Shown piece by piece: positions 35,558 through 45,467 of a stretch of DNA of 64,000 nt. The DNA is taken from the NCBI RefSeq assembly GCF_028747785.1, contig NZ_CP118158.1, positions 310,001 through 374,000 on the forward strand. Direction: 5' to 3'. The notes beneath the pieces were generated by a model. It had not been told where the DNA came from, made no database searches, and worked only from the letters and a program-made list of their open reading frames with translations. This stretch comes from Halosimplex aquaticum (GTDB lineage Archaea > Halobacteriota > Halobacteria > Halobacteriales > Haloarculaceae). The number at the start of each line of letters is the position of its first letter. The stretch's first letter is position 1. Both the position numbers and the translations under genes were made by a program.

Positions 35558-36349
35558 CTACGACCGGCGTTCGACGAACGCCGCGAACGCGTCGGCGTCC
35601 ACGTCACACCGGACGGCGGGCTTGAACCCGCCCAGGTGCGCGCCGCGTTCGCTCCCCGACCGGGGTTCCAGAACCTCCGCGACCGCCTCGTCCATGTAGT
35701 AGTTCGGCCCCGTCCGGCGGTCGCTCAGCCGGATCGCCCGGTCGAGCAGGCCGCCGGGTTCGCGCCCGGGGACGATCACCACCGGGCGCGGTCGCTCGGT
35801 GAAGTCGGCGTCGTGGCGGTAGAGGTCGCCGTGCTCGGCGAATCGCTTGGCGTGGGCGTTCTCGGGGTGGTCGTCCAGCAGTGCCGCTTTCTCCCCCGGG
35901 TCCATCTCGGGCTCGACGACGACCGGCGACTCGGCGACGGTGAAGTACCCGAAGAGATACCGGTGTTTGTAGTCCGTCTCCGGGCCGGGGAAGCCGCCGT
36001 AGAAGGCAACCGCGTCGCCCGGGTCGAGGTCGCGGAGCTTGGCGACGTAGCCGGGCCGGTGCTCGCCGTAGGTGAGCGCCTCGAAGTTCGGGTCGCGGTG
36101 GACCGGCCGGTCGCGGATCGCCTCCGGGTCGGTGAGCCAATCGCCGTCGCTGGCCGGTCTGACGCCGTCGAGCAGGTCCGCGAGCGAGCCGTCCCGGTGC
36201 CGACAGTCGAGCGTCCCGTAGGTTGCCGTCTCGCTCGTCGCGCCCTTCTCCGGGATCGGGACGTACTCGAACCGACCCGCCGGATCGACCGCCGGAACGG
36301 GCCTGACGTTGCCGGTGTCGGCACCGACGCCGCAGAGGACGACAGTCAC
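35558..36349 (-). CDS. Nmad3-like protein (nucleotide-modification-associated domain 3)
   Basis: 263 residues starting MTVVLCGVGADTGNVRPVP. The pattern YVPIPEKGATSETATYG, DPNFEALTYGEHRP, GDAVAFYGGF and HRYLFGYFTV resembles, from memory, the Nmad3 family tied to modified-base or DNA-repair contexts. No catalytic motif is obvious. It lies ten bases after dapD on the same strand, so it may ride on the lysine operon transcript. Family call moderately sure; function unknown. Confidence 0.68.
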   Translation of the reverse strand: MTVVLCGVGADTGNVRPVPAVDPAGRFEYVPIPEKGATSETATYGTLDCRHRDGSLADLLDGVRPASDGDWLTDPEAIRDRPVHRDPNFEALTYGEHRPGYVAKLRDLDPGDAVAFYGGFPGPETDYKHRYLFGYFTVAESPVVVEPEMDPGEKAALLDDHPENAHAKRFAEHGDLYRHDADFTERPRPVVIVPGREPGGLLDRAIRLSDRRTGPNYYMDEAVAEVLEPRSGSERGAHLGGFKPAVRCDVDADAFAAFVERRS

Positions 36350-36359
36350 CGCTGTCCGC

Positions 36360-37190
36360 TCACTCCCGCAGCGCGTCCTCGCGCTCGGTTGCTTCCAGCG
36401 TCTCCTCCTCGACGCTCGTGGCGACGACGGCCGGCTTGTACGCGCCGCCGTCGATGAGGTCGTGGTCCGAGACCGACGACTCGACGAAGCGGGTGAACGC
36501 GCGGCGCTCCGGCGGGAGTTCGCCGTAGAGGACCTCCTCCTCGACGAGGTCGTAGACCGGAATCCGGGGCGTCAGGAGCGTGTTCTCGCCGACGACGGAG
36601 TTCTCGCCCACGACGAACCCCGAGGTGACGCGACAGCCCGCGCCCAGGGAGACGCCGTCCTCGACGATGACCGGCGCGTCCTCGACCGGTTCGAGCACGC
36701 CGCCGATGAGCGTGTTGGCGCCCAGTTTCACGTTATCGCCGATCTGTGCGCAGGAGCCGACCGTGTCGCAGGAGTCGACGAGCGTGCCGTCCCCGACGTG
36801 TGCGCCGATGTTGACGAACGCCGGCGACATGAGGATGGCGTCGCTGCCGACGTAGGCGCCCCGGCGGATGACCGTGCCGTCGGGCGTGTTTCGGGTGCCG
36901 CGCTCGGCCAGGTCCTCGGTCTCGCGCAGCGGGAGCACGTCGTGGTAGGTCACGTCGCCGTACTCGCGGGCTTCCGTCTCGCGCAGGCCGAAGTTCAGGA
37001 GGATGCCCTGCTTGACCCACTCGTTGGCCTCCCACTCGCCGCCGGACTTCTCGGCGGCGCGGACCTCGCCGGCTTCGAGCGCGGCGAGGAACTCCTCCAG
37101 CACCGCGAGGTGGTCGTCGGTCGCGTCGGCGGCGGTCAGGCCGTCCTGTTTCTTCGCCCAGAGGTCCTCGACGTCGGCTTGCAGACTCAT
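36360..37190 (-). CDS. dapD: 2,3,4,5-tetrahydropyridine-2,6-dicarboxylate N-succinyltransferase
   Basis: 276 residues. The left-handed beta-helix hexapeptide repeats are clear: GTVIRRGAYVGSDAILMSP, NIGAHVGDGTLVDSCDTVG, QIGDNVKLGANTLIGG. The helical N-terminal domain (LWAKKQDGLTAAD) is typical of DapD. It succinylates tetrahydrodipicolinate in the lysine branch. It is the last enzyme gene of dapA-dapB-dapD; 71 bases separate it from dapB. Confidence 0.93.
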   Translation of the reverse strand: MSLQADVEDLWAKKQDGLTAADATDDHLAVLEEFLAALEAGEVRAAEKSGGEWEANEWVKQGILLNFGLRETEAREYGDVTYHDVLPLRETEDLAERGTRNTPDGTVIRRGAYVGSDAILMSPAFVNIGAHVGDGTLVDSCDTVGSCAQIGDNVKLGANTLIGGVLEPVEDAPVIVEDGVSLGAGCRVTSGFVVGENSVVGENTLLTPRIPVYDLVEEEVLYGELPPERRAFTRFVESSVSDHDLIDGGAYKPAVVATSVEEETLEATEREDALRE

Positions 37191-37261
37191 TGCTCGGGCG
37201 TTTTCGCTCCGGCGTAATAGCGGTCGTGGTCTGGCCCCGTCGACCGCCGCGGCCAGACGCG

Positions 37262-38026
37262 TCACTCGGCGTCGATGACCTCGTCGAACTCGTGCCAGCC
37301 GTCGCCCCGGTCGGCCAACCAGACCGCGGCGTCGAGCGCGCCGGCGGCGAAGACGGCGCGATCCTCCGCGCGATGGGAGAGCGAGACGACCTCGTCGTTC
37401 CCGGCGAGGACGAGCTCGTGCTCGCCGCGGACATCGCCGGCGCGGCGGGCGAACACGCCGATCTCGTCGTCCTCGCGCGGCGCGTGGCCCTCGCGCCCGT
37501 AGACGGGTTCCACGTCGCGCTCGTCCTGGACGGTTTCGAGGATGGTGTTCGCCGTCCCGGAAGGCGCGTCGACCTTGTCGTTGTGGTGAGTCTCCATCAG
37601 TTCGAGGTCGTAGCCGTCGAGCGCGCCGACGGCCTCGGTGACCGTGCGGAGGAGCACCTGGATCCCCCGGGAGAAGTTCGTCGCCTTCAGGACGGGGATC
37701 TCGTCGCTGGCCGCTTCGAGCGCGTCGAACCCGTCGTCGTCGAAGCCGGTCGTCCCGACGACGAGTCCCACGTCCACCTCGACGCAGGCGTCGACGATGC
37801 CCAGCGCCGCCTCCGGGAGCGAGAAGTCGACGACCACGTCGGGGTCGTGCTCGGCGAGCGCCTCGGGGACCTCGTCCGCACCGACGACGGGGACGCCGCC
37901 GATCTCGCCGGCGTCGCTCGCGTGGAAGCCGACGACGACCTCCACGTCGTCGCGTTCGGCGGCCGTCTCGATGACCGTCCGACCCATGCGCCCGGCCGCG
38001 CCGTTGACCGCGATAGCCGTCGTCAT
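37262..38026 (-). CDS. dapB: 4-hydroxy-tetrahydrodipicolinate reductase
   Basis: 254 residues. The Rossmann motif IAVNGAAGRMGRTVIE starts the protein. The substrate motif ETHHNDKVDAPSGTA, with the catalytic His-His and Lys, and VVGTTGF are in place. It reduces the DapA product with NAD(P)H. The ATG (38024-38026) overlaps the dapA stop by three bases, so expression is coupled. Confidence 0.95.
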   Translation of the reverse strand: MTTAIAVNGAAGRMGRTVIETAAERDDVEVVVGFHASDAGEIGGVPVVGADEVPEALAEHDPDVVVDFSLPEAALGIVDACVEVDVGLVVGTTGFDDDGFDALEAASDEIPVLKATNFSRGIQVLLRTVTEAVGALDGYDLELMETHHNDKVDAPSGTANTILETVQDERDVEPVYGREGHAPREDDEIGVFARRAGDVRGEHELVLAGNDEVVSLSHRAEDRAVFAAGALDAAVWLADRGDGWHEFDEVIDAE

Positions 38027-38949
38027 CGCTCAATCTCCGCGTACTCGTCCTCGTAGTCGAAGGTCTCCGCTTCCAGGTCGTCGAGCACCGCTTCGAGGTC
38101 GTCGCGGTACTCCTCCGAGAGACGGGTCAGCGGCGAGCGCATGCGTGCCGGACCGTAGCCCCGGATCTGCATCGCTTCCTTGACCGGGATGGGGTTCGTC
38201 TCGACGAAGAGTTCGCGGAACAGCGGGCCGAGGCGGTGGTGGATCTCGCGGGCGCGCTCGAAGTCCTCGGCGAGCGCCGCGCCGACCATCGCGCAGGTGC
38301 GCTCGGGTTCGACGTTCGCGGCGACGCTGATCGCGCCCGTCGCGCCGACCGAGAGCATCGGGACCGTCATCCCGTCGTCGCCCGAGAGGACGTCGAGGTC
38401 GGTGTCCCGCGTCCGCTCGATGATCTCGCTGATCTGGCCCATGTCGCCGCTGGCCGCCTTGTAGCCCTGGACGTTCGGGTGTTCGGCGAGTTCTTCGACG
38501 GTCTCGGGTTCGATGTTCTGGCCGGTTCGGGACGGGACGTTGTAGACGATCTGCGGGAGGTCGACCTCGTCGGCGATCCGCTCGTAGTGCTCGACGAACC
38601 CGCGCTGCTCGGGCTTGTTGTAGTACGGCGAGATCAGGAGGAGCGCGTCGGCGCCGGCCTCGGCCGAGCGCCGGGAGAGCGAGAGCGCCTCGCGGGTGTT
38701 GTTCGAGCCCGACCCGGCGATGACGGGCACGTCGTCGACGGCGTCGATGACCGCCTCGACGACCTCGATGTGTTCGTCGTGGGTCATCGTCGCGGACTCG
38801 CCGGTCGACCCGCAGGGGACGAGGCCGTCGACGCCCGCCGCTTCGAGCCGCTGGGCGTCTCGTCGGAGCGTTTCGAAGTCGATACTGCCGTCGTCGTCGA
38901 ACGGCGTGCACATCGCGGGGTACACGCCGCGGAACTGGAACGTTGTCAT
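38023..38949 (-). CDS. dapA: 4-hydroxy-tetrahydrodipicolinate synthase
   Basis: 308 residues from MTTFQFRGVYPAMCTPFDDD. The TIM-barrel signature GSTGESATMTHDEH is present, with Tyr in IVYNVPSRTGQN and the Schiff-base Lys in VQGYKAASGD. It condenses pyruvate with aspartate semialdehyde, the first committed step to lysine. It heads the dapA-dapB-dapD operon. The frame is open further upstream, but the family start is at MTTF. Confidence 0.96.
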   Translation of the reverse strand: MTTFQFRGVYPAMCTPFDDDGSIDFETLRRDAQRLEAAGVDGLVPCGSTGESATMTHDEHIEVVEAVIDAVDDVPVIAGSGSNNTREALSLSRRSAEAGADALLLISPYYNKPEQRGFVEHYERIADEVDLPQIVYNVPSRTGQNIEPETVEELAEHPNVQGYKAASGDMGQISEIIERTRDTDLDVLSGDDGMTVPMLSVGATGAISVAANVEPERTCAMVGAALAEDFERAREIHHRLGPLFRELFVETNPIPVKEAMQIRGYGPARMRSPLTRLSEEYRDDLEAVLDDLEAETFDYEDEYAEIER

Positions 38950-39250
38950 TGGGTGGTGTTCGCGTCGGTGGGTGATAGGCTGCCCGGGATCGGTCGTCGG
39001 GCGGTACGGCGGACGGTCGCGGTGCGTGCAGTGCGCCCGCACGCGCTCCGCGACCGGTCGGAATCGGCCCGCGACGAGGACGCCACGCTCGCCGGGAGCC
39101 GCTCACGACCGTTTGCGTTTCGGAGAATCGGCGAACACGCCGGTCCCGGCGGCGACTGCGACGGAGGATCCGGCGTGGAACATGTGCGACAGACGGAGAG
39201 CGAGCGACTTAGTGGTTGTGGACGACGGCCCGCTGGCCCGACGGGTCGCC
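38950..39250. other. Spacer upstream of dapA
   Basis: 301 bases between the dapA start and the stop of the HTH protein, both leftward. It should contain the dap promoter. It is GC-rich, and I see no strong TATA element, repeat or gene. Confidence 0.4.
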
Positions 39251-40462
39251 TCACCCCTGCATGAACGCCCGGAGCACGTCCAGTTCCTCGTCCTCGGTCA
39301 CGCGGTCGGACTCCATGCACGCGTGGATCACCTTGTGTGTGAGTTCCGGCGGGAGCGAGCCGACCGGCTCGCCGGCACGGGTCTCACTCGCGGTCCGTTC
39401 TGCGCTCCCCCCGGGAGCCGCGTCGCTGTCGTCGGCCACGCGCGTTTCCAGCACCGCGACTCGCTCGTCGAGAGTGGCGATGGTCGACCGCACGTCGTCG
39501 AGCCCCGACGGTCGTTCGCCTTCGACAGTGCCCTCCGATTCGCTCCGATCGTCGCGATCCGCCCCCGATCCGTCGGCGCCGTCCCCCGACGATTCGACCC
39601 CGGGGCTCGACAGTCCGGCGTCGCCCACGGTGGTATCGCCGCCTCCGTCGGACGGGGAGTCCGCGTCGTCGCCGAAGACGGCTTCGGCGAACGCGTGGCG
39701 GTCGGACCACTCGAAGCCCGGGATCGCGTTGAGTCGCCGACAGACCGTCGCGCGCGTTACGTCGAGGTCCTCGGCGAGGTCGCCCTGGGAGGCGTCCGGC
39801 CGCTCGTAGAGCGCTCGCAGGGTCCGGTGCTGTTTCTCGGAGAGCGACGACGCCGCCGGGATCTCGTCGGGCGTCGGGTCCGCGTCGTCCGCTGTCGGTC
39901 CCGTGTCGTCCGGTATCGGTTTCGCGTCGGAAGAGACCAGTTCGGAGCCGCCGGGCGTCGGATCGGCGGCGCCCGGTACCGATCCCGCGTCGTCCCCCAT
40001 CGGATCGGTGCCGTCCGGCGTCGAACCGGTGTTGTCGGGCGTCGAATCGGCGCCGTCGGCCACCAGTTCGGCGTTCCCCTGCACCGAATCGGTGTCCCCC
40101 TGTGTCGATTCTGTTCCCCCGTGCGTCGAATCAGTGTCCCCCTGCATCGAACCGGTGTCGTTGGATGTCAGATCGTTGTCCCCCTGTGTCGAATCGGCAT
40201 CGTCTGATGTCAAACCGTTATCTTTTTCCGTCGAGCCGGCGTCGGTCTCGTCCCCGGATTCGTCCCCCTGGTCGCCGGCGTCCGCTTCGCGGCCGGGATC
40301 CCCGTACTCGTCGAGTACGCGCTCGACGAGGTCTGTAGACGCCCCGCTGACTTCGTCGGCGATCGCGGCCAGCGACGCCTCAGGGTCCGACGCCGCGACG
40401 TCGAGGATCCGACGGTGTATCATGGCACGCGGCTTATCACGTCCTCTATCCGCACGACTCAT
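39251..40462 (-). CDS. HTH protein with long heptad-repeat linker
   Basis: 403 residues. The N-terminus (IHRRILDVAASDPEASLAAI) looks like a winged-helix start. Then comes a 115-residue linker of seven-residue units such as TQGDTDS and TPDGTDP. A second HTH follows at about 205-245: LSEKQHRTLRALYERPDASQ, DLDVTRATVCRRLNAI. The C-terminus is acidic with a short coiled coil (RSTIATLDERVAVLETRV). Probably a DNA-binding regulator; no target is evident. Confidence 0.75.
   Translation of the reverse strand: MSRADRGRDKPRAMIHRRILDVAASDPEASLAAIADEVSGASTDLVERVLDEYGDPGREADAGDQGDESGDETDAGSTEKDNGLTSDDADSTQGDNDLTSNDTGSMQGDTDSTHGGTESTQGDTDSVQGNAELVADGADSTPDNTGSTPDGTDPMGDDAGSVPGAADPTPGGSELVSSDAKPIPDDTGPTADDADPTPDEIPAASSLSEKQHRTLRALYERPDASQGDLAEDLDVTRATVCRRLNAIPGFEWSDRHAFAEAVFGDDADSPSDGGGDTTVGDAGLSSPGVESSGDGADGSGADRDDRSESEGTVEGERPSGLDDVRSTIATLDERVAVLETRVADDSDAAPGGSAERTASETRAGEPVGSLPPELTHKVIHACMESDRVTEDEELDVLRAFMQG
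39860..40225. repeat. 21-bp minisatellite coding for heptads
   Basis: Roughly 17 imperfect 21-bp units on the plus strand, for example gaatcggtgtccccctgtgtc and its variants, all keeping the frame of the overlapping protein. The units are most alike around 40080-40210 and more divergent toward 39860. Slippage could change linker length. Confidence 0.75.
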
Positions 40463-40653
40463 TATCGAGATAACACATTCCGCTGACTAATAGTCCTTCT
40501 GTTCCGGTGAAGAATCGGCAGACGACTCGGCGGCGTTCACCGCCCTTCGACGCCACCAACTCGTGAGTAGTTCGGTGGTACCGGGTGAGCGCCTGTGGAG
40601 TGACAGGTGACTGTGACGAGGGAAAAGGGCTAGGAAACGTCGAGACGGTGGCG

Positions 40654-43600
40654 TCAGTCGTCGGCCTGGCCGTGGCTCGCGACGCCGGTGTCGGAGGCCG
40701 GCGCGGCCGGGTCGGGCAGTTCCGTGCGCACGTCGTCGCCCTCGCGCTCCTCGATGACCTCGGCGTAGGCGTCGGGCATCACCTTCGTGAACTGCTCCAG
40801 TTCGGCGTCCCAGTCGGCCAGCAGTTCGGCCGCGCGCTCGGAGTCGGTGTACTCGGCGTGGTTCTCGACGAGGCGGGTGACCATCTGGCGGTCGAGTTCG
40901 TCGAGCGTCGGTTCGATCGAGACCATTCCGGTGTTCGCCCTGCGGGCGAGTTTGCCGTCGGGGTCGTAGACGTAGGCGACGCCGCCGGACATCCCGGCCG
41001 CGAAGTTCTTGCCCGTCTCGCCCAGCACGACGATGGTGCCGCCGGTCATGTACTCGCAGCCGTGGTCGCCGACGCCCTCGACGACGCCCTTCACGCCGGA
41101 GTTGCGGACGGCGAAGCGCTCGCCGGCGACGCCGTTGACGTAGGCCTCGCCCTGGGTCGCGCCGTACAGGGCGACGTTGCCGATGACGACGTTCTCGTCG
41201 GCCGCGTAGTTGGCGTTCTCGGGGGTCCTGACGAGGAGTTTCCCGCCGGAGAGTCCCTTGCCGACGTAGTCGTTCGCGGTCCCGACGAGGTCCATGGTGA
41301 TCCCCCGCTGGAGGAACGCGCCGAAGGACTGACCCGCGGTGCCCTCCAGGCGCACGTCGATGGTGTCGTCCGGCAGTCCCTCGCCGCCGAAGCGCGCGGA
41401 GACCTCGTTCGAGAGGGTCGCGCCGACGGCGCGGTGGATGTTATCGACCTCGGTCGAGACGGCGACCGGTTCGCCTGATTCGAGGGCGGGCTCGGCCTCC
41501 TCGATGAGGTCCCAGTCGAGCGCGTCCGCGACGTCGTGTGTCTGCTCGCGGGTCTTGTAGCGGTCGTCGTCGCCGGCGGGCTCGGCGATGACGCCCGACA
41601 GGTCGACCTTCTTCGCCTTGGGCTGGGTCACGTCGGTGCGCTGGGCGAGCACGTCCGGCCGCCCGACCATCTCGTCGACGGTCCGGAAGCCGAGTTCGGC
41701 CATGATCTCCCGCAGTTCCTGCGCGACGAAGGTCATGTAGTTGACGACGTGCTGGGGCTCGCCGGGGAAGCGGTCGCGGAGCTTCTCGTTCTGGGTCGCG
41801 ACGCCGACGGGGCAGGTGTTCTCGTGGCACTGGCGGGCCATCACGCAGCCCGAGGTGACCATCGACGCGGTCCCGAAGGCGTACCCCTCGGCGCCGAGCA
41901 GGGCGGCGACGGCCACGTCGCGGCCGGTCTTCATCCCGCCGTCGGTGGTGACCTCGATGCGCGAGCGCAGGCCCGTCGCCCGCAGCATCTGGTTGGCCTC
42001 GGCGAGACCGAGTTCCCACGGCAGGCCCGCGTTCTTGATGGAGGTCTTCGGTGACGCGCCGGTCCCGCCGTCGTGGCCCGAGATGTGGACCTTGTCGGCG
42101 TTGGCCTTCGCGACGCCGGCCGCGATGGTGCCGATGCCGTCCTCGGCGACGAGCTTGACGTTGATGTCGGCGTCGGGGTTGGAGGCTTTCAGGTCGTGGA
42201 TGAGCTGTTTCAGGTCCTCGATGGAGTAGATGTCGTGCAGCGGCGGCGGCGAGATGAGCCCGACCCCCGGCGTCGCGTAGCGGACGTGGGCGATCATCTC
42301 GTTGACCTTCTTGCCGGGGAGGTGGCCGCCCTCGCCGGGCTTGGAGCCCTGGGCCATCTTGATCTGCAGTTCGTCGGCCTCGGAGAGGTACTCGCTGGTG
42401 ACGCCGAACCGGCCGGAGGCGACCTGCTTGATGCCGCACTCCTTCTCTGTGCCGAACCGTTCCGGGGGTTCGCCGCCCTCGCCGGTGTTGGCGTTGCTGC
42501 CGAGCCGGTTCATCGCGATGGCGTTGTTCTCGTGCATCTCCGGGGAGAGGCTCCCTTGGCTCATCGCGGCCGTCTCGAAGCGCGTGACGATGTCCTCGAC
42601 GGGTTCGACCTCCTCGATCGGGATCGACTCCCGGTCGGAGTCGAACTCCAGCAGGCCCCGTAGCGTCTGGAGCTGCTCGTTCTGTTCGTTGATCTCGGCG
42701 GCGAACTCCTTGTAGCGCTCGTAGTCGCCGGTGCGGACGGCCTGCTGGATCGTCCCGACCGTCGAGGGGTTCCACTGGTGGTGGATGCCGCCCGAGCGGT
42801 TCTCGAACTCGCCCTGTCGCTCCAGGTCCGGGTCCTCGCCCCAGGCGACCTCGTGGCGGTCGAGGAGGTCCTCCTCGATCTCTTCGAGGCCGATGCCCTC
42901 GGTGCGGTTGGCGGTGCCCTCGAAGTACTCCGCAACGAAGTCGCTGGAGAGGCCGACGGCCTCGAAGATCTGGGCGCCCTGGTAGCTCTCGACGGTCGAG
43001 ATGCCCATCTTCGCCATCGTCTTCAGGAGGCCGTCCTCCAGCGCGTTGACGTAGGCGTCGATGGCCTTCGAGAGTTCGGCGCCGTCGGGACCGGCGACCA
43101 GGTCCTCGATGGTCTGGTAGGCGAGGTACGGGTTGACCGCGCCCGCGCCGTAGCCGACCAGCGTGGCGATGTGGTGGACGGTCCGCGGGTCGCCGGACTC
43201 GACGACGAGGCCGACGTGGTTGCGCAGCCCGTTGCGGACGAGGTGGTGGTGGATACCGCCCACGGCGAGGAGGCTCGGGATGGCGACGCGGTCGGCGCCC
43301 GCCTCGCGGTCCGAGAGGACGATGACATCGTGTTCGGTCGCGGCGTCAGAGGCTTCCTCGCGGGCGACTTCGACGGCCTCGCGGAGGTCGTACTCGTCGG
43401 GGTCGTAGCTGATGTCGACGACGACCGAGGACATGCCGTTGGCGTCCAGCTCGCGGATGGCCTCGGTCTGCTGGTCGGTGAGGACCGGCGAGTCGACGAC
43501 CAGTTGGCGGGCGTGCTCGGGCGACTCGCCGAGCAGGTTCTGCTGGTGGCCGAGTCGCGACTCCAGCGAGGTGACCAGTTCCTCGCGGATGTAGTCCAGC

Positions 43601-45189
43601 GGCGGATTGGTCACCTGTGCGAACAGCTGCTTGAAGTAGGTAAAGAGGGGGCGGTTGAACTGCGAGAGGACCGAGAGGGGCGTGTCGTCGCCCATCGAGC
43701 CGACCGGGTCCTTGCCCTTCTCGGCCATCGGCTCGATGAGGTGGTCGACCTCGTCGTAGGTGTAGCCGTACTGGGCCTGGTAGGCTCGCAGCTCGTCGAA
43801 CTCGTGGGCGGGCAGGTTGTCGTCCTCGGCGCTGATGTCGGCGAGGTCGACCTGGTTGTCCGCGACCCACTCGCCGTACGTCTCGTCGGTGAGGTCCTCG
43901 AACACCTCGTCGTCGGGGACGACCCGGCCCTCCTCGGGGTCGGCGAGGAACAGCTGGCCGGGCTGGAGGCGTCCGCGCTCCTCGATCTCGGCCGGATCGG
44001 TGTCGAGCGCGCCCGCCTCCGAGGCCATGACGAGCGTGTTGTCGGTGAGCACGTCGTAGCGGCAGGGCCGCAGGCCGTTGCGGTCGAGGACGGCGCCGAC
44101 GCGGTCGCCGTCTGTGGCGGCCACGAGAGCGGGCCCGTCCCACGGTTCGACGAGCGACGCGTGGTAGTCGTACCAGTCGCGGCGGTCGCCGGTCACGTCG
44201 TTGGCCTCGCCGCGCCAGGCCTCGGGGATGAGCATCCGGAGCGCGTGGGGCAGGTCCCGCCCTTCGAGCATGAGGAGTTCGAGGGCGTTGTCCACGCTCG
44301 CCGTGTCCGACTGCTCGGGGTCGTCGATGATCGGCTTGAGTTTGTCCAGATCGGAGAACGCGTCGGAGTCCAAGTCCGTCTCCCGCGCGCGCATCCAGTT
44401 GATGTTGCCCTGGATGGTGTTGAACTCGCCGTTGTGGATGATCCCGCGGTAGGGGTGGGCGAGGTGCCACGCGCCCAGCGTGTTCGTCGAGAAGCGGGCG
44501 TGGACCATCGCGAAGGTGGTGTCGACGCGCTCGTCCGTCAGGTCGGGGTAGTAGTCGGCGACCTGCTCGCCCTTGAGCAGGCCCTTGTAGACGACGGTGT
44601 CGGTCGCCAGCGAGACGACGTAGAAGCGCTCGTGGCCCTCCGGTTCGGTCTCCTCGACGTGGGTCTCGAGGACGCGACGGGCCGTGTAGAGTTGGCGGTC
44701 GAACTCGTCGCCGGTCAGGCCCTCGGCTGACTCGACGAAGACCTGGACGACCGCGGGTTCGGAGTCCAGGGCCGTCTGACCGAGGTCGCTGTTGTCGGTC
44801 GGGACGGTCCGCCAGGCCACCACGTCGAGGCCCTCGTCGGCGAACTGCGATTCGACGATCGCTTTCAGTTCCTCGCGCGCGTCGCCGTCGTCCTTCGGGA
44901 GAAAGAGCGAGCCCACGGCGTACTCGCCGAGCGTGAGGTCGGCGTCGACCTCGTCGGAGAAGAAGTCGTGGGGCGTCTGGATCATGACGCCCGCGCCGTC
45001 GCCGGTCGACTCCTCGGCGCCCGTCGTGCCGCGGTGTTCGAGGTTCTCGAGCAGTTCCAGTCCGTCGGAGAGGACCCAGTGCCCACCGTCGCCGTCGAGG
45101 TCCATCACGACCCCGACGCCGCAGTTGGACCGCGCGTCGGCCGGGTCGGCCAACCGCTGGTCCCCGTCGTCACGAGAGAAGGTAGTCAT
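40654..45189 (-). CDS. gltB: Glutamate synthase, large subunit
   Basis: 1,511 residues. A short propeptide precedes the nucleophilic Cys in SNCGVGVVMDLDG. Next come the class II glutaminase domain (LEHRGTTGAEESTGDGAG), a central domain, the FMN-binding synthase barrel (KMAQGSKPGEGGHLPG, ISGHDGGTGASPKTS) with the 3Fe-4S Cys set (SGCVMARQCHENTCPVGVA), and the GXGXG beta-helix. It makes two glutamates from glutamine and 2-oxoglutarate. No small subunit is near, so ferredoxin is a likely donor. Confidence 0.96.
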   Translation of the reverse strand: MTTFSRDDGDQRLADPADARSNCGVGVVMDLDGDGGHWVLSDGLELLENLEHRGTTGAEESTGDGAGVMIQTPHDFFSDEVDADLTLGEYAVGSLFLPKDDGDAREELKAIVESQFADEGLDVVAWRTVPTDNSDLGQTALDSEPAVVQVFVESAEGLTGDEFDRQLYTARRVLETHVEETEPEGHERFYVVSLATDTVVYKGLLKGEQVADYYPDLTDERVDTTFAMVHARFSTNTLGAWHLAHPYRGIIHNGEFNTIQGNINWMRARETDLDSDAFSDLDKLKPIIDDPEQSDTASVDNALELLMLEGRDLPHALRMLIPEAWRGEANDVTGDRRDWYDYHASLVEPWDGPALVAATDGDRVGAVLDRNGLRPCRYDVLTDNTLVMASEAGALDTDPAEIEERGRLQPGQLFLADPEEGRVVPDDEVFEDLTDETYGEWVADNQVDLADISAEDDNLPAHEFDELRAYQAQYGYTYDEVDHLIEPMAEKGKDPVGSMGDDTPLSVLSQFNRPLFTYFKQLFAQVTNPPLDYIREELVTSLESRLGHQQNLLGESPEHARQLVVDSPVLTDQQTEAIRELDANGMSSVVVDISYDPDEYDLREAVEVAREEASDAATEHDVIVLSDREAGADRVAIPSLLAVGGIHHHLVRNGLRNHVGLVVESGDPRTVHHIATLVGYGAGAVNPYLAYQTIEDLVAGPDGAELSKAIDAYVNALEDGLLKTMAKMGISTVESYQGAQIFEAVGLSSDFVAEYFEGTANRTEGIGLEEIEEDLLDRHEVAWGEDPDLERQGEFENRSGGIHHQWNPSTVGTIQQAVRTGDYERYKEFAAEINEQNEQLQTLRGLLEFDSDRESIPIEEVEPVEDIVTRFETAAMSQGSLSPEMHENNAIAMNRLGSNANTGEGGEPPERFGTEKECGIKQVASGRFGVTSEYLSEADELQIKMAQGSKPGEGGHLPGKKVNEMIAHVRYATPGVGLISPPPLHDIYSIEDLKQLIHDLKASNPDADINVKLVAEDGIGTIAAGVAKANADKVHISGHDGGTGASPKTSIKNAGLPWELGLAEANQMLRATGLRSRIEVTTDGGMKTGRDVAVAALLGAEGYAFGTASMVTSGCVMARQCHENTCPVGVATQNEKLRDRFPGEPQHVVNYMTFVAQELREIMAELGFRTVDEMVGRPDVLAQRTDVTQPKAKKVDLSGVIAEPAGDDDRYKTREQTHDVADALDWDLIEEAEPALESGEPVAVSTEVDNIHRAVGATLSNEVSARFGGEGLPDDTIDVRLEGTAGQSFGAFLQRGITMDLVGTANDYVGKGLSGGKLLVRTPENANYAADENVVIGNVALYGATQGEAYVNGVAGERFAVRNSGVKGVVEGVGDHGCEYMTGGTIVVLGETGKNFAAGMSGGVAYVYDPDGKLARRANTGMVSIEPTLDELDRQMVTRLVENHAEYTDSERAAELLADWDAELEQFTKVMPDAYAEVIEEREGDDVRTELPDPAAPASDTGVASHGQADD

Positions 45190-45467
45190 CGGTGTTCCCG
45201 TGGTTCCGAATCGCAGGCTAAAACCCTTGGCCTGATAGACTATATGACCGTTATACCCACACTAAGGTATATTAACAGCCTTTGGCACGTATTACCTCAC
45301 GAACGACCAATACAGTTCAGAGGCCTGATCGTAGTTGTTCTAATCCACTGTCCGAGACGACATAAGGATACCTTCGCGGCGAAAAAACCAAAAGAACGAT
45401 CGGGAATGGAGATTAAAACGGAACGGGGCCGTTCGAAGTTGACGAACGTGCGGACGTCGGCAGGGAG

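Noticed and set aside
36360-38033. 557-residue frame spanning dapB and dapD
   Set aside because: Its first half is an Arg-rich shadow of dapB; dapD starts at its own ATG (37190).
39860-40225. CRISPR-like regular repeats
   Set aside because: The period is 21 bp with no spacers and the units keep a coding frame; it is a minisatellite in a protein gene.
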